A DNA stretch of 64,000 bases, from contig NZ_FOKI01000001.1 of the NCBI RefSeq assembly GCF_900111985.1, forward strand, positions 62,001 to 126,000, written 5' to 3'. Origin of the DNA: Clostridium frigidicarnis. Lineage in GTDB: Bacteria; Bacillota; Clostridia; Clostridiales; Clostridiaceae. Both the position numbers and the translations under genes were made by a program. Position 1 is the first letter of the stretch. The number at the start of each line of letters is the position of its first letter. Of the stretch, positions 8,842-19,897 are shown in pieces. The notes under the pieces are model-generated. The model was given only the letters and a program-made list of their open reading frames with translations, searched no databases and had not been told where the DNA came from.

Positions 8842-9894
8842 TCAACTCTTAAGTCTTTGTAATGCACCATTTGGTCTAGGTATGTTATTAATATCAACTT
8901 CTTTAATCTTACAATAATGATCTAAAAACTCTTTTGAAAGTTCTTCTTCTAAAGTGCCTTTTTTTATTTCACAAATTTTCTTAAGTACCTGAGCTGATTG
9001 AACATCTGTTAAATATCTATGCATACCACTTCCAAATAGAATTTTTTCAGGCTTAGTAGAATTAAAATAATAATCCCAAAACTTCACTTTTTTAGCTTCA
9101 TCAAGGGATAATTGTATTCTATACTTAGAGTTTGCTCCAACATACCCTTCTTCTCTATTACCACCCTCATAGTTTTCATCTACTAAAAACACGGCAAAAA
9201 TAAATCTATCTTTGTCTTTAGCATGTGGAAGTCTTGTTGTGAGTAATGCTAAACTATTTGAACTAACATTTCTTAAAGTCATTGGTTTTCCTTTATTCAA
9301 ACCGCTTTGAGTAATGCCTGCATATGCACGCCAAAATTCCAACATTTTACTTTCATAGCATATAAGACTATCTTCTTTATAAAGGTCATTTAATTCTTTC
9401 CTTGTCATTTCATTATTCAAATACTTATAACATTGAGAACCTGAACTACAACACCATATATGCTTTGCTACATTAATATTATATTTGATTAAGTCATCAC
9501 TACAAAGACCTTTAAACCCAACTATTTCTTCACTATTTCCCCCATCACAATAAGTACACTTAAAAGCAATATTATTCCTATCAGAAGTTTTTATATTAGT
9601 GCTTTTTGAACATCTTACCTTATCAGATTTTGATTTTATGGCCATTGCTACTTTTTCTTCTTTAATCCTTTTATCCTCAGCTTCCTTTTGAATAATTACA
9701 TTTTTATCTTCTTCAATTTGCTTTAAAAAAGATTTTTTTTCTAATTCTAAAAATGGACCAAAAGCAGATGGATAGGTAAACTTCTTTTCTAATTCACCCT
9801 CATCAAATAATACTGTTACATAATTATTTACAAACTTTACTATTTGACCTCTGCCAAAAAATTTATGATTGACGACTTCGCCACAAAGTTCCAA
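8842..9894 (-). CDS. Uncharacterised protein with N-terminal small beta-barrel-like segment
   Basis: 350 residues; I do not recognise a named family. The first ~50 residues (GEVVNHKFFGRGQIVKF, then a YPSAFGPFL motif) resemble the small Tudor/CarD-like beta module seen at the start of several Firmicutes proteins. Residues ~60-95 are a charged, probably coiled segment. A cysteine cluster (CTYC, GLCSD, IWCCSSGSQC) at ~113-157 could bind zinc. The C-terminal half contains LTTRLPHAKDKDRFIFAVF and GSGMHRYL. It is monocistronic with its own terminator, and no operon partner suggests a role. Confidence 0.7.
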   Translation of the reverse strand: MELCGEVVNHKFFGRGQIVKFVNNYVTVLFDEGELEKKFTYPSAFGPFLELEKKSFLKQIEEDKNVIIQKEAEDKRIKEEKVAMAIKSKSDKVRCSKSTNIKTSDRNNIAFKCTYCDGGNSEEIVGFKGLCSDDLIKYNINVAKHIWCCSSGSQCYKYLNNEMTRKELNDLYKEDSLICYESKMLEFWRAYAGITQSGLNKGKPMTLRNVSSNSLALLTTRLPHAKDKDRFIFAVFLVDENYEGGNREEGYVGANSKYRIQLSLDEAKKVKFWDYYFNSTKPEKILFGSGMHRYLTDVQSAQVLKKICEIKKGTLEEELSKEFLDHYCKIKEVDINNIPRPNGALQRLKS

Positions 9895-10345
9895 TTCTAC
9901 ACCCCCAACAATAATTTTATAAAATCAACTGTTACATAAAAACCCCTATATTATATAATTAACTTACCTCATATTTTCATCTAAGAATATAGTGTTTATC
10001 TAAAGATTACCCTAGTGTTTTACAGAAATATCTAAGATAATAAGATTATCTAAAACCTTATTATAGAAATTTAATCATACGGTTAGTAAATTAAGTCTAT
10101 TGTATGAATTTTGATATTATCTGTAATTTACTATTACTTTTAAAGCAACGTCAAGTTAAATTATACCACAAACCACGATTTAAATAATGTTTACACTATA
10201 ATTAGATTGTTTCCATTGAATCAAATGCTGTAAAAGATGTTGCTCTTATTATTCCAGTTCCAATAATTAATGCTAAAAATTTATTCTTAATTTATATTAT
10301 CTCCTTTTACTCATGATAAAAAGCCCTTGAAAAATCAAGGGCTTA
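9895..10345. other. Intergenic region with a possible signal-peptide remnant
   Basis: No intact gene. On the minus strand, 10291-10202 reads as 29 codons without a canonical start (KNKFLALIIGTGIIRATSFT... then stop), preceded by AAAGGAGA at 10308-10301. It looks like the signal peptide of a lost or very small secreted protein. The rest is AT-rich sequence containing the upstream region of the 8842-9894 gene. Confidence 0.4.
10316..10344 (-). terminator. Intrinsic terminator of the 10359-10760 gene
   Basis: A perfect 10-bp GC-containing stem, AAGCCCTTGA (10321-10330) with TCAAGGGCTT (10335-10344), and a 4-base loop. Us follow on the minus strand. Confidence 0.88.
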
Positions 10346-10358
10346 ATTATAAATATGT

Positions 10359-10760
10359 TTATTTCTTCTTTTTTAAAACTCTAACTCCAGGGAATAGCTC
10401 ATCAGTCATCTCATCTAATGAATCCTCATCAGATATATCTAAATCCTCTAAATACTCTATATGTTCAAAGGCATCCTCATATTCTTCATTATCTAAAGGT
10501 TCATCAACATAAGAATCTAAGTCTATGCTTTCATCTTCCATATAATCTTCTTCGTTGTCTTCATTTTCAAGTCTTAAATTTTCAAACTCAGCTTTAAGCT
10601 CTTCTTCAAGGACTTTATTCTCCTCTAAATCCTTAGCTATATCTTCTATTTTTATAGCTCTTATATCTATTCCAGCATCTTCTAAGCATTTTCCACAGTT
10701 ATCGCATAATTTCTTTGAATATATATCACAGTAATCCTCTTCGGTATATTTTTTATCCAT
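10359..10760 (-). CDS. Acidic protein with N-terminal CxxC pairs
   Basis: 133 residues from the ATG at 10760. It is preceded by AGAGGTG; an in-frame start 21 bases upstream lacks such a site. Residues ~10-27 hold a Cys cluster, CDIYSKKLCDNCGKC, a likely zinc site. The remainder is very rich in Glu and Asp (DLEENKVLEEELK...; DEDSLDEMTDELFPG) and ends in a basic KKKK tail. It resembles small clostridial hypothetical proteins of unknown function. A promoter TTGCTT-17-TATAAT lies at 10825-10797. It is monocistronic. Confidence 0.75.
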   Translation of the reverse strand: MDKKYTEEDYCDIYSKKLCDNCGKCLEDAGIDIRAIKIEDIAKDLEENKVLEEELKAEFENLRLENEDNEEDYMEDESIDLDSYVDEPLDNEEYEDAFEHIEYLEDLDISDEDSLDEMTDELFPGVRVLKKKK

Positions 10761-10796
10761 ATAAACACCTCTACTCTTCACTAAAAATCAAACTAA

Positions 10797-10825
10797 ATTA
10801 TATCAAAGTAATGATAAATAAGCAA
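10797..10825 (-). promoter_or_regulatory. Sigma-A promoter of the acidic-protein gene
   Basis: TTGCTT (10825-10820), a 17-base spacer and TATAAT (10802-10797) on the minus strand, about 37 bases before the ATG. Confidence 0.65.
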
Positions 10826-11140
10826 ATCATGATTTCTTGTACATTAACATATAACTCCATCTACATTAAATTTATAATTAATTACTACAAGTCATACTAA
10901 GATTATGTCTTGTTAGCAGGTTTATTATACCATTAATTTCTATATAAGATATATAGCTAAACACATAGAGTGAATTGTTCCTTGGTATTTTGTTAAGGTA
11001 TATCTATAATATATTATTAATGATATTTATATCCTTTTGGTATAAATATGTTGTTTTATCCTTGAACCTTTGAATCATAAGGGTTTATAGAGGTTTATTC
11101 GTAAATTAAATGTGAAAAAAGTGCCATTTTTACGGGGTCT

Positions 11141-11152
11141 GAACATATGTTC
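11141..11152. promoter_or_regulatory. Perfect LexA (SOS) box upstream of lexA
   Basis: GAACATATGTTC, a perfect match to the Gram-positive SOS core GAAC-N4-GTTC. It lies about 80 bp upstream of a possible distal lexA promoter (TTGAAA 11230-11235, 18-base spacer, TATAAT 11254-11259). Confidence 0.85.
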
Positions 11153-11291
11153 TTTAGCCTTGTTTTCAATAAAAATAAGACGATTTCAATGGATATTTAA
11201 TAATATTAGAAAAAATAATATACAGTATTTTGAAATCTAAGCTTAATTTTTAGTATAATCCTGGTGTGAAAATGCCCTTTTAAAGGTAATA

Positions 11292-11330
11292 GAACATAAG
11301 TTTGCTATATGGTTTATGCTATGATATAAT
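11292..11330 (+). promoter_or_regulatory. Proximal lexA promoter overlapped by a second LexA box
   Basis: TTGCTA (11302-11307), a 17-base spacer and TATAAT (11325-11330). The near-consensus SOS box GAACATAAGTTT (11292-11303) runs into the -35, so LexA binding would block RNA polymerase. This is the usual lexA autoregulation. Confidence 0.8.
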
Positions 11331-11356
11331 AGCTTTAATATAGCGAGGTGAAAGTT

Positions 11357-11968
11357 ATGGTAGACATTAAAGATAAACAATATGAGATATACGAGTTTTT
11401 AAAGAGATACGTTCAAGATAAAGGGTATCCACCATCAGTAAGAGAGATATGTGTAGCTGTTTCTTTAAAATCAACATCAACAGTGCATGGTCACCTTAAA
11501 AAGCTGGAGGAAAAAGGATTTATCAGAAGAGATCCTACAAAGCCTAGAGCATTAGAAATTATGGGAGTAAACAAACCATTATCTAAAGAAATGCTTACTA
11601 TACCTATAGTTGGCAAAGTTACTGCGGGGCTTCCTATTTTAGCACAGGAAAACATAGAGGATGAATTTACAATTCCATCAAGCTTTATAAAGCATGATAA
11701 AGAGCTTTTTATACTTAAGGTAACTGGTAATAGTATGATAGAAGCTGGAATACATGATGGAGATCTTGCCATAATTGAAAAGACCTCATATGCCAAAAAT
11801 GGGGATAAGGTTGTTATTTTAATTGAAAATGAAGCAACTCTTAAAACATTCTATAAAGAAAAAGATCATTATAGACTTCAGCCAGAAAACAAAACTATGG
11901 AGCCTATAATAGTAAAGGAATGTTCTATACTTGGCCAACTTGTTGGAATATATAGAAATTATGTATAG
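11357..11968 (+). CDS. lexA: LexA, SOS transcriptional repressor
   Basis: 203 residues from the ATG at 11357, with GAGGTG 6 bases upstream. An earlier in-frame GTG is part of that ribosome site. The N-terminal winged helix has [23 protein letters not shown] as its helix-turn-helix (~25-46, split here only for description). The self-cleavage Ala-Gly bond is in KVTAGLPI, and the catalytic Ser is in [10 protein letters not shown] with the partner Lys in NGDKVVI. RecA-stimulated autocleavage derepresses DNA-damage genes. Two LexA boxes upstream indicate autoregulation. Confidence 0.96.
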   Translation: MVDIKDKQYEIYEFLKRYVQDKGYPPSVREICVAVSLKSTSTVHGHLKKLEEKGFIRRDPTKPRALEIMGVNKPLSKEMLTIPIVGKVTAGLPILAQENIEDEFTIPSSFIKHDKELFILKVTGNSMIEAGIHDGDLAIIEKTSYAKNGDKVVILIENEATLKTFYKEKDHYRLQPENKTMEPIIVKECSILGQLVGIYRNYV

Positions 11969-11975
11969 TAAATAT

Positions 11976-12024
11976 TAAAAAAGCTGGTATGTGCAAAATA
12001 AATTGCGTATACTAGCTTTTTTAT
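11976..12024 (+). terminator. Terminator downstream of lexA
   Basis: A long stem joins AAAAAAGCTGGTATGTGCAA to TTGCGTATACTAGCTTTTTT with one or two wobbles, and ends in a T-run. It probably works in both directions. Confidence 0.8.
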
Positions 12025-12040
12025 GTTTTTTAATAAAAGA

Positions 12041-12225
12041 TAGGGTTAAGCATTAGCAAATTATCTGATGAACAGTTAGTATTGTTGGTATAAAAAATTT
12101 ATATGGCGTTAAAAATTCCAATTGTTTCAACGCTTTGAGTTATTAGAATTTAGCTATCAATGCTTTTTTATAACTTAGAATAATATGTGCAACTAGCTAA
12201 TTTATGTTGCTTATACTCACATATT
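12041..12225. repeat. Long imperfect palindromic element, copy 1 (degenerate)
   Basis: This ~185-bp block aligns with the block at 12278-12470. It shares AAGCATTAGCAAA-TATCTGAT-AAC-GTTAGTATT on the 5' side and TTAGAATTT...CAATGCTTTTTTA...CTTAGAATA on the 3' side. The arms still pair in part (TATAAAAAA with TTTTTTATA) but less well than in copy 2. No ORF lies inside it. It may be a palindromic repeat element or a structured RNA. Confidence 0.55.
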
Positions 12226-12277
12226 TTTATACTTAAATTGCATATTCTTATAATAATAAAAGTACCTTAATGAAAAT

Positions 12278-12470
12278 AGAATGATAAGCGTTAGTAAACT
12301 ATCAGATAAACCGTAAGTATTCTTAGTGAAAAAAAGCATTGGTTCCGTTAAGAATTTCAATTGTTTGAACAACGTGAGTTATTGAAATTTAGGAAACAAT
12401 GCTTTTTTACTTTAGAATACTAGGTGAAATCTGCTTGTTTACGGTGCTTATCATTCTATCTTCATGTTTA
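12278..12470. repeat. Long imperfect palindromic element, copy 2
   Basis: The ends AGAATGATAAGC and GCTTATCATTCT are perfect 12-bp inverted repeats. Inside them ACCGTAA pairs with TTACGGT, AGTATTCT with AGAATACT, TAGTGAAAAAAAGCATTG with CAATGCTTTTTTACT, and GAATTTCAAT with ATTGAAATTT. The whole ~190 bp can fold into one long interrupted hairpin. No coding capacity is visible. The 11969-12482 gap holds only this pair and the lexA terminator. Confidence 0.65.
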
Positions 12471-12482
12471 GCTGAATTTACT

Positions 12483-13763
12483 TTATTGAATTATCTTTGA
12501 AAGAGCTATAAGAACTCCTATTTTTCCGTGATCAAATGTTAATCCACCTTGAAGGTAAGCTATAAAAGGCTCTCTTATTGGTGCATCAGCAGAAAGTTCT
12601 ATAGAAGAACCTTGTATAAATGCTCCAGCTGCCATTATAACTTTATCTGTATAACCAGGCATAGCCCATGGTTCACACTGAACAAATGAATCTATTGGAG
12701 ATCCCTTTTGTATTCCCTTACAGAAGTTTATTAACTTTCCTTCGTCATTAAATTTAATGGCTTGTATTATATCACTTCTTTTATCATTATACTTAGGCAT
12801 TACTTCAAATCCTGCAAGTTCCATTATTCTTGCACAGAATATAGCAGTTTTAACCGCTTCCATAGCAGTATGTGGTGCTAAGAATAATCCTTGGAATAAT
12901 GATCTCATAACTCCAAATGTAGAACCACACTCTCCTCCTATACCAGGGATTGTTAGTCTATATGCAGCTTGTTCAACATATTTTTCCTTACCAACTATAT
13001 ATCCACCAGTTGGAGCAATTCCTCCACCAATGTTTTTGATTAAAGAACCTGCTATTAAGTCAGCACCAACATCTGTAGGTTCTCTATCTTGAATAAATTC
13101 TCCATAGCAGTTATCTACAAATACTAAAACATCATCTCTTAAAGATTTAACAAAAGATATAACCTCTTCAAGTTCTTCTATTAAAAATGATTTTCTCCAT
13201 CCGTAGCCAGTAGAACGTTGAACATGTACTAGTTTAATTGATTTGTCTTCTTGTAAAACTTTTTTAATTTTATCAAAATCAAACTTTCCATCTATTAAGT
13301 TTACTTGCTTATACTTTACACCATACTCTTTAAGTGAACCTATGTTTTCTTCTCCACTTATTCCTATTATATTATGTAAAGTATCATAAGGAGCACCTGA
13401 AATACAAACCATTGTATCATTAGGTCTTAAGTTTCCCATTAAAGCACAACCTATAGCATGGGTTCCGTTAACAAAATGAGGTCTTACTAAAGCACTCTCT
13501 GCATTAAATATTCTTGCATAAACCTTTTCCAAAGAATCTCTACCAATATCTCCATAACCGTATCCTGAAGAATTAGTAAAGTGTGAATCACTTATATGTT
13601 CTTCTTGAAAAGCAGCTAATACCTTTAATTGGTTTAACTCTCTTATTTCATCATATATTTTAAATTGTTCTTCTACATCATTTATAGCCTTTTCATATAA
13701 ACTAATTGTAGCGTCATTTATCTTATATTGCTTAAAAAGCAAATCTTTAGTAGCTTGTAACAT
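12483..13763 (-). CDS. ynbB: PLP-dependent lyase of the YnbB (methionine gamma-lyase/aluminium-resistance) family
   Basis: 426 residues, full length for PF06838. It is a fold-type I PLP enzyme: the cofactor segment is HFVNGTHAIGCALMG, the Asp of VFVDNCYGEF contacts the pyridine nitrogen, and the Schiff-base Lys is in GSLIKNIGGG. The substrate has not been firmly established for this family despite the names in databases. The gene lies just downstream of hfq, as in B. subtilis, but is separated from it by a terminator. Confidence 0.9.
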   Translation of the reverse strand: MLQATKDLLFKQYKINDATISLYEKAINDVEEQFKIYDEIRELNQLKVLAAFQEEHISDSHFTNSSGYGYGDIGRDSLEKVYARIFNAESALVRPHFVNGTHAIGCALMGNLRPNDTMVCISGAPYDTLHNIIGISGEENIGSLKEYGVKYKQVNLIDGKFDFDKIKKVLQEDKSIKLVHVQRSTGYGWRKSFLIEELEEVISFVKSLRDDVLVFVDNCYGEFIQDREPTDVGADLIAGSLIKNIGGGIAPTGGYIVGKEKYVEQAAYRLTIPGIGGECGSTFGVMRSLFQGLFLAPHTAMEAVKTAIFCARIMELAGFEVMPKYNDKRSDIIQAIKFNDEGKLINFCKGIQKGSPIDSFVQCEPWAMPGYTDKVIMAAGAFIQGSSIELSADAPIREPFIAYLQGGLTFDHGKIGVLIALSKIIQ

Positions 13764-13811
13764 TACATTTCCTCCAACACAATAAAATATTCTCTGTATA
13801 TATTATCACAT

Positions 13812-13846
13812 AAAAAAAGAATAGGCAAAAATAATTACCTATTCTT
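13812..13846 (-). terminator. Terminator at the end of the mutS-mutL-miaA-hfq transcription unit
   Basis: AAGAATAGG (13817-13825) pairs with CCTATTCTT (13838-13846), and the minus strand continues into seven Us (13818-13812). Confidence 0.85.
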
Positions 13847-13855
13847 CCTTTAATT

Positions 13856-14101
13856 TTATGATGATTGATTTTCGGTATTGTTATTAAAAAGAATTATTTT
13901 AGCTGGATTTATAGTGCTAATGGCATGTTTATATATTAACATTTGCTTTCCATCACAATCTAAAACAACTGTAAAACTATCAAAACCTTTAACATAACCC
14001 TTTAATTGAAATCCATTTGTTAAGTATATAGTAACTGGAATTTTATTCTTTCTAGCTCCATTTAAAAAAATATCCTGTAAATTATTAGCCGTCTTACTCA
14101 T
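13856..14101 (-). CDS. hfq: Hfq, RNA chaperone
   Basis: 81 residues. The Sm1 motif is [20 protein letters not shown] and the Sm2 motif is YKHAIST; N-terminal LQDIFLN forms the helix of the Sm fold. It assembles into a hexameric ring that binds U-rich and A-rich RNA and helps small RNAs pair with mRNAs. It follows miaA closely, the conserved arrangement in many bacteria. The C-terminal tail is short, as in other Firmicutes. Confidence 0.96.
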   Translation of the reverse strand: MSKTANNLQDIFLNGARKNKIPVTIYLTNGFQLKGYVKGFDSFTVVLDCDGKQMLIYKHAISTINPAKIILFNNNTENQSS

Positions 14102-14160
14102 GCCAATCCCTCCTTAATTTTTAGAACTTTTAAATTATATAGCTAATTAAATTATACAAC

Positions 14161-15090
14161 CTAAGTACTACTTATGTCATCTCTTATTTTGCTTATAATT
14201 TCTTCTTTTGTCAAAATATCCTTGTCTAGATACATTACCCTAGGGTCTTTTCTAAACCAGGTAAGCTGTCTCTTTGCATAGTTCCTAGACCCTTGTTTTA
14301 TCATGTCAGCAGCTTTTTCTAAAGATATATCTCCATCTAGGTAGTAAAGCATTTCTTTATAGCCTATACCCTTCATAGATTGCATATGAGCTTCACATCC
14401 CATATCTTTAAGGGTTTTAACCTCTTCAATAAGACCTTTTTCCATCATAATATCTACTCTTAGGTTAATTCTTTCATAAAGCTTACTTCTATCCATAGTC
14501 AAAACATAATATCCTAAATCATAAGGTATATTGTATATTTCATTTCCAGCATTATAGGAACTAAAAGGTTTCTTTGTAATTTTATAAACTTCTAGTGCTC
14601 TTATAACTCTTTTAACGTTGTTTTTATGAATTCTTTCAGCACTTATAGGATCAACTTCTTTTAGCATATTATGGATATAGTCATTTCCTTCTTTTTCACT
14701 TAGTTTAGTTAAGTATTCTCTATATTCTTCATCTTTATGTCCCTCAGTGAAAGTCATATTACATACTAGGGAATCAATATAAAGTCCTGTTCCTCCAACA
14801 ATCATTGGAAGCTTTCCACGGGAATATATATCATCTATTATTTCAGTAGCTTTTTCTTTAAAATCTGCCACAGTGAAATCATCTTTAGGATCTACAACAT
14901 CAATCAAGTAATGCTTAACTCCATCCATTTCTTCTTCAGTAACCTTTGCAGAACCGATGTCCATATGCTTATATATTTGCATTGAATCTGCTGAGATTAT
15001 TTCTCCGTTTAAAAGTTTAGCAAGTTTAATTGAAATATTAGTTTTACCTACAGCAGTAGGTCCACTTAAAATCAAAAGTTTTTTCTTCAT
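14161..15090 (-). CDS. miaA: MiaA, tRNA dimethylallyltransferase
   Basis: 309 residues. The P-loop is [12 protein letters not shown] (~9-20), the substrate loop is [17 protein letters not shown], and the conserved [15 protein letters not shown] and KRQLTWFR motifs are all present. It transfers the dimethylallyl group to A37 of tRNAs that read UNN codons. MiaB, encoded in the same region, then methylthiolates the product. Its start lies 13 bases after the mutL stop. Confidence 0.96.
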   Translation of the reverse strand: MKKKLLILSGPTAVGKTNISIKLAKLLNGEIISADSMQIYKHMDIGSAKVTEEEMDGVKHYLIDVVDPKDDFTVADFKEKATEIIDDIYSRGKLPMIVGGTGLYIDSLVCNMTFTEGHKDEEYREYLTKLSEKEGNDYIHNMLKEVDPISAERIHKNNVKRVIRALEVYKITKKPFSSYNAGNEIYNIPYDLGYYVLTMDRSKLYERINLRVDIMMEKGLIEEVKTLKDMGCEAHMQSMKGIGYKEMLYYLDGDISLEKAADMIKQGSRNYAKRQLTWFRKDPRVMYLDKDILTKEEIISKIRDDISST

Positions 15091-15103
15091 ATCTATTTTA
15101 CCT

Positions 15104-17029
15104 CTATTGTATTCTTTTAAATCTTTTCTCTATTTCATATAAATCCATTTTTATTATTGTAGGTCTGCCATGTGGACAAGTAAAGGGTTCATCTATATAT
15201 CTAAGTTTTTCAAGCAAGTGCTCCATTTCATCTAATGTTAGGGAATCATTTGCCTTAATAGCAGCTCTACACGCCATAGAAGCTATTTTGTTAAACTTAA
15301 TATCTTCTTTTTTACCAGAACCTAAGTTTTTAATATTATCAATCATATCCATGAAGAAATTCTTAAGGTCTAACTTTCCTAATACATAGGGAACTTCCCT
15401 TATGGTAATAGAAGTATCTCCAAATTCCTCTATATTAAAACCTGATTTTAAGAATATTTCTTTATTTTCTTCATATATACCAAAATCATCTAAAGAAAGC
15501 TCGAGTAAAAGAGGAACTAAAAGAGGTTGACACACAACTTTACTATTTTTAATTTCATTTTTATACCGTTCAAATAGTATTTTTTCATGGGCTGCATGTT
15601 GATCTATTAAATATAAGGCTTCATTATATTCAGATAATATATATGTTTTGTTAAATTGGCCTATTATCCTGAAATAAGGAAACTTAGGTTTTATACTTTC
15701 ATCTACATTTACATTTTCTTTAGAATCACTTTGCTTTATTTCTTCAGTAGTATGTTCAATGTTTTCACTTAAAGGTTTAACATAAGTATTAGTTTTTACT
15801 TGAGATGTAGCGTTATATAAATCATTATTTGTATCTTTATCATTAAGTATATCCTTATATGTTAATCCCTCTTTATTGTGAGGATTTAAATCCACTGGTA
15901 TATTAACACCATCTAAAGGTTTATCATTCTCTTTTACTTTCATAGAATTATCAATCTGATGAAAATAGTCTATAGGTTCAACTTTCTCTGAATTATTATT
16001 TTCACTTGTATGTTCTTCATCTAATGAAAAATTGTCCTCTAAGGATTTTCTAAGAGCTTTATGAACACTATCAAATACAACCTTAAAGATAAGTCTATCG
16101 TCTCTAAACTTTATTTCTGCTTTTGTAGGATGAATATTAACATCTACAAAGTCAGGAAATATATCAATAAATAATATGAAGAATGGAAATTTGTTAACTG
16201 TTATGAAAGACTTAAATGCATTTTCAACAGCTGTAGCTATTAATCTATTTTTAATAAATCTATTGTTAACAAAAATACTTTGATAATTTCTACTGCCCCT
16301 AGCTATCTCTGAATTACCAATGTATCCATGAACAGATAAGATATCAGTAAGTCCTTCAAAATAAGTAAGATTTTCTGATATGTTTTTTCCATATATAGCT
16401 CTAACAACATCTAATATATTGCTATTACCATAGGTAGTTAAGGTTCGTTTACCATTATTTATTAATGTAATACTAATATCTGCATTGGCTAAAGATATTT
16501 TACTTACAATTTCATTTATTAAAGCACTTTCTCTAGAAGAACTTTTCATAAACTTTTTTCTTGCAGGCACATTAAAAAATAAATCTCTAACTTCTATTAT
16601 AGTACCTACATTACATCCAGTATCTTTAATATAATTTATTGTTCCACCCTCTATATAGATTTCACGTCCAAATTCAAACTCCTCTATTCTTGAGAAAAGC
16701 TTGGTTCTTGAAACAGAAGCTATACTTGCTAAAGCCTCTCCCCTAAAACCTAAAGTATTTATAGAAAAAACATCTTCTATATCCTTTATTTTACTTGTAG
16801 CATGGGGTAAAAATGCTCTTTCTACATCGTCAGCATGTATACCTGATCCATTGTCTATTATTTTAATTAGTGTTTCTCCACCATTTTCAATTTCAACTGT
16901 TATTTTTGTTGCATGAGCATCTATGCTGTTTTCTATTAATTCTTTTACTACAGAAGAGGGTCTTTCAACCACTTCCCCTGCAGCAATCTTATTTGATGTT
17001 TCTATATCTAAAAGATTTATTCTTTTCAA
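15104..17029 (-). CDS. mutL: MutL, DNA mismatch repair endonuclease
   Basis: 641 residues. The N-terminal GHKL ATPase has [19 protein letters not shown] and [13 protein letters not shown] low-complexity linker runs ~340-450. The C-terminal dimerisation/endonuclease domain has [12 protein letters not shown] (the DQHAxxE metal motif), [10 protein letters not shown] and the final zinc/nuclease motif CPHGRP. The endonuclease motifs indicate a nicking MutL, normal for bacteria without MutH. It is encoded between mutS and miaA. Confidence 0.96.
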   Translation of the reverse strand: MKRINLLDIETSNKIAAGEVVERPSSVVKELIENSIDAHATKITVEIENGGETLIKIIDNGSGIHADDVERAFLPHATSKIKDIEDVFSINTLGFRGEALASIASVSRTKLFSRIEEFEFGREIYIEGGTINYIKDTGCNVGTIIEVRDLFFNVPARKKFMKSSSRESALINEIVSKISLANADISITLINNGKRTLTTYGNSNILDVVRAIYGKNISENLTYFEGLTDILSVHGYIGNSEIARGSRNYQSIFVNNRFIKNRLIATAVENAFKSFITVNKFPFFILFIDIFPDFVDVNIHPTKAEIKFRDDRLIFKVVFDSVHKALRKSLEDNFSLDEEHTSENNNSEKVEPIDYFHQIDNSMKVKENDKPLDGVNIPVDLNPHNKEGLTYKDILNDKDTNNDLYNATSQVKTNTYVKPLSENIEHTTEEIKQSDSKENVNVDESIKPKFPYFRIIGQFNKTYILSEYNEALYLIDQHAAHEKILFERYKNEIKNSKVVCQPLLVPLLLELSLDDFGIYEENKEIFLKSGFNIEEFGDTSITIREVPYVLGKLDLKNFFMDMIDNIKNLGSGKKEDIKFNKIASMACRAAIKANDSLTLDEMEHLLEKLRYIDEPFTCPHGRPTIIKMDLYEIEKRFKRIQ

Positions 17030-17094
17030 GGTTTCTTAACACTCCCTTGCATAAGGTATACTCAAGAAAATAACTAATGAATATTATAATCTAG

Positions 17095-19764
17095 TTATTT
17101 TAAATTTTTAGCCTTTTTAACTAAATCAAATAATTTATTCATAGCGTCCATTGGAGTCATATTTAATATATCTATTTCTTTTATTTCATCTAAAAAATTA
17201 TCTTCAGCAACATCCATAAAAGATATTTGAGTTGATTCTTTAAAATCTACTGCTATTTCATTTATAACAGTACTTTCTTTTGTTTCTACTGCTTTTTCTA
17301 AAGTAGGTTTATATTCTAATATTTCATCATTTTCTTTTATAGAAGAAACATTAACTTTATTATTCTCATGTTTTTCTTCTAAATCTTTTAATATTGAATT
17401 GGCTCTAATAACAACCTCTTTAGGAAGTCCTGCAAGTTTTGCAACCTCTATACCATAAGATTTATCTGCCCCACCCTCTACAATCTTTCTTAAGAATAGA
17501 ATACTGCCATCTATCTCTTTTACTGATACAGAGTAGTTTTTAACTCCTTCTAAGGTGTTTTCAAGATCAGTTAACTCATGATAGTGAGTTGCAAATAAGG
17601 TTTTACATTTTAAATCTTTTTTAGAGCATATATATTCTATTACAGCCCAAGCTATACTTAAGCCATCATAGGTACTAGTTCCTCTACCAACCTCATCTAA
17701 TAACACAAGACTTTTGCTTGTGGCATTATTTAATATGTTGGCAACTTCCCACATTTCCACCATGAAGGTACTCTTTCCACCAGATAAATCATCAGAGGCA
17801 CCTATTCTTGTAAAGATTTTATCACATAGGGATATTTCTGCATAACTTGCAGGAACAAAACATCCTATTTGTGCCATAAGAGTTATTAATGCCACTTGTC
17901 TCATATATGTAGATTTACCTGCCATATTAGGGCCAGTTATTATAAGAAGCTGATTATCATCCCTATTTAAAAGTGTATCATTGCTTACAAAGGTTCCTTG
18001 TGGTATAACCTTCTCAACAACAGCATGTCGCCCATCCTTAATATTTATATTATCATTTAAATTAACTATAGGTTTAACATAGTTATTATCAAGAGATACC
18101 CTTGCAAAAGATAATAAGCAATCAAGTTCAGCTAAAATTTTAGCACTACTTTTCATTCTGCCTATTTCTTTTTCAATATTATCTCTTATCTCAACAAACA
18201 ATTTGTATTCTAAAGAAATAAGTTTTTCCTCAGCACCTAGTATTTTTTCTTCTACAGTTTTAAGATCTTCTGTTATAAATCTTTCTGCATTGGCTAAGGT
18301 TTGCTTTCTTATATATCTTCCCTCTGGAATAGAATTATAATTTGCTCTACTTATTTCTATATAGTAACCAAATACTTTATTGTACCCAACCTTTAATGAT
18401 TTGATTCCTGTAAACTCTCTTTCCTCAGCTTCTAGAGATGCAATCCATTCTTTTCCGTGGGTTTTAGCATTTCTAAGTTCATCTACTGCTTCGTTATATC
18501 CATTCTTTATTATATTACCTTCTTTAACAGATAAAGATGGAGTATCTTGTACTGAAGTATCTATTAATGAATATATATCTTGAAGTTCATCTAAATTTTT
18601 AAACATGTTATTAAGAAGAGGGCTAGAAAAGTTTTCAAGAAGACTTTTAACCTTTGGTATATTTCCTATAGAATTTTTTAATGACATAAGTTCCTTGGCA
18701 TTAACACTTTTAGCAGCTATTTTACCAAGAATTCTTTCTATATCATATACATCTTTTAAGCTATCCCCTATGTCTTCCATTAATCCTATATTATTTAAGA
18801 CTTCTTCAATAGAATCTAATCTTTCATCTATTAAATCCTTATTTATAAGAGGCATTTCTATCCATCTTCTAAGGGTTCTACTACCCATGGCTGTAGAGGT
18901 TTTATCTAGAACATGTAGAAGACTTCCTTTTTTTCCTTTGTCTCTAATGTTTTCTGTAAGTTCAAGATTACGTCTAGAATTTATATCTATTGTCATTGTA
19001 TCTGTAATATTATAAAACTCTACAGAATTAATATTAGAAAGAGCTAATTTTTGAGTTTCTAATATATATGTAATTAAGCCTTTATTTGAAGGGGTATCAT
19101 AGCAATCATCAAAACACTTAAAAGTATCTTTTAAAAGTTGGAGATTTTCCGTACTATTAAAATAATTCTCGTGTCTTTCAGTTGTAGACATACCGAAGTC
19201 TTTTAATCTTTCTTTAACATCATTATTTATATTTGAATTTAATAAGATTTCACTTGGCTTAAATTTAGATATTTCATCATATATAAGTTCTAAAGAATTT
19301 CTAAAAGATGTGCTATAAAATTCTCCAGTGGAAATATCAGCAAAGCTTACAGAGATAAATTTATCCTCTGATATGTAAAGACTCATTATAAAATTGTTTT
19401 TACATTCATCTATAAAGCTTTCATCAGTAAATGTTCCAGGAGTTATAACTCTTATAACATCTCTTTTAACTATACCCTTTGCTAAAGCTGGGTCTTCCAC
19501 CTGCTCGCATATTGCAACTTTATAACCTTTATTAACAAGCCTTCCTATATATGAGGTTGAAGCATGAAATGGTATTCCACACATGGGAGCTCTTTTTTCA
19601 AGGCCACAGTCCCTACCTGTTAAAACAAGCTCAAGTTCTTTAGATGCAGTTTCAGCATCTTCAAAAAACATTTCATAAAAGTCACCTAATCTAAAAAATA
19701 GTATACAATCCTTATATCTTCCTTTTATTTCAAGATACTGTTGCATCATTGGAGTTAAATTCAT
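17095..19764 (-). CDS. mutS: MutS, DNA mismatch recognition ATPase
   Basis: 889 residues. The mismatch-reading Phe-x-Glu is in DFYEMFFED near the N-terminus. Connector, lever and clamp domains follow. The C-terminal ATPase has Walker [10 protein letters not shown], Walker [17 protein letters not shown] and the histidine of FATHYHEL. It recruits MutL, encoded just downstream. The last ~110 residues are the variable tail with a helical dimerisation end. Confidence 0.97.
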   Translation of the reverse strand: MNLTPMMQQYLEIKGRYKDCILFFRLGDFYEMFFEDAETASKELELVLTGRDCGLEKRAPMCGIPFHASTSYIGRLVNKGYKVAICEQVEDPALAKGIVKRDVIRVITPGTFTDESFIDECKNNFIMSLYISEDKFISVSFADISTGEFYSTSFRNSLELIYDEISKFKPSEILLNSNINNDVKERLKDFGMSTTERHENYFNSTENLQLLKDTFKCFDDCYDTPSNKGLITYILETQKLALSNINSVEFYNITDTMTIDINSRRNLELTENIRDKGKKGSLLHVLDKTSTAMGSRTLRRWIEMPLINKDLIDERLDSIEEVLNNIGLMEDIGDSLKDVYDIERILGKIAAKSVNAKELMSLKNSIGNIPKVKSLLENFSSPLLNNMFKNLDELQDIYSLIDTSVQDTPSLSVKEGNIIKNGYNEAVDELRNAKTHGKEWIASLEAEEREFTGIKSLKVGYNKVFGYYIEISRANYNSIPEGRYIRKQTLANAERFITEDLKTVEEKILGAEEKLISLEYKLFVEIRDNIEKEIGRMKSSAKILAELDCLLSFARVSLDNNYVKPIVNLNDNINIKDGRHAVVEKVIPQGTFVSNDTLLNRDDNQLLIITGPNMAGKSTYMRQVALITLMAQIGCFVPASYAEISLCDKIFTRIGASDDLSGGKSTFMVEMWEVANILNNATSKSLVLLDEVGRGTSTYDGLSIAWAVIEYICSKKDLKCKTLFATHYHELTDLENTLEGVKNYSVSVKEIDGSILFLRKIVEGGADKSYGIEVAKLAGLPKEVVIRANSILKDLEEKHENNKVNVSSIKENDEILEYKPTLEKAVETKESTVINEIAVDFKESTQISFMDVAEDNFLDEIKEIDILNMTPMDAMNKLFDLVKKAKNLK

Positions 19765-19816
19765 TATTTATTACCACCTTTATGAGAATATATGTTACAG
19801 ATGCCAGTCATCAGAT

Positions 19817-19850
19817 AAAAAGCTCTTATTATTTTTTATAAGAGCTTTTT
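19817..19850 (-). terminator. Terminator between miaB and mutS
   Basis: AAAAAGCTCTTAT pairs with ATAAGAGCTTTT across a short T-rich loop. It ends the miaB transcript and separates it from mutS. Confidence 0.85.
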
Positions 19851-19897
19851 AAACAGTGACCTTTTTACATCACTGCAAGGTAAATTTCATCTTAAAG

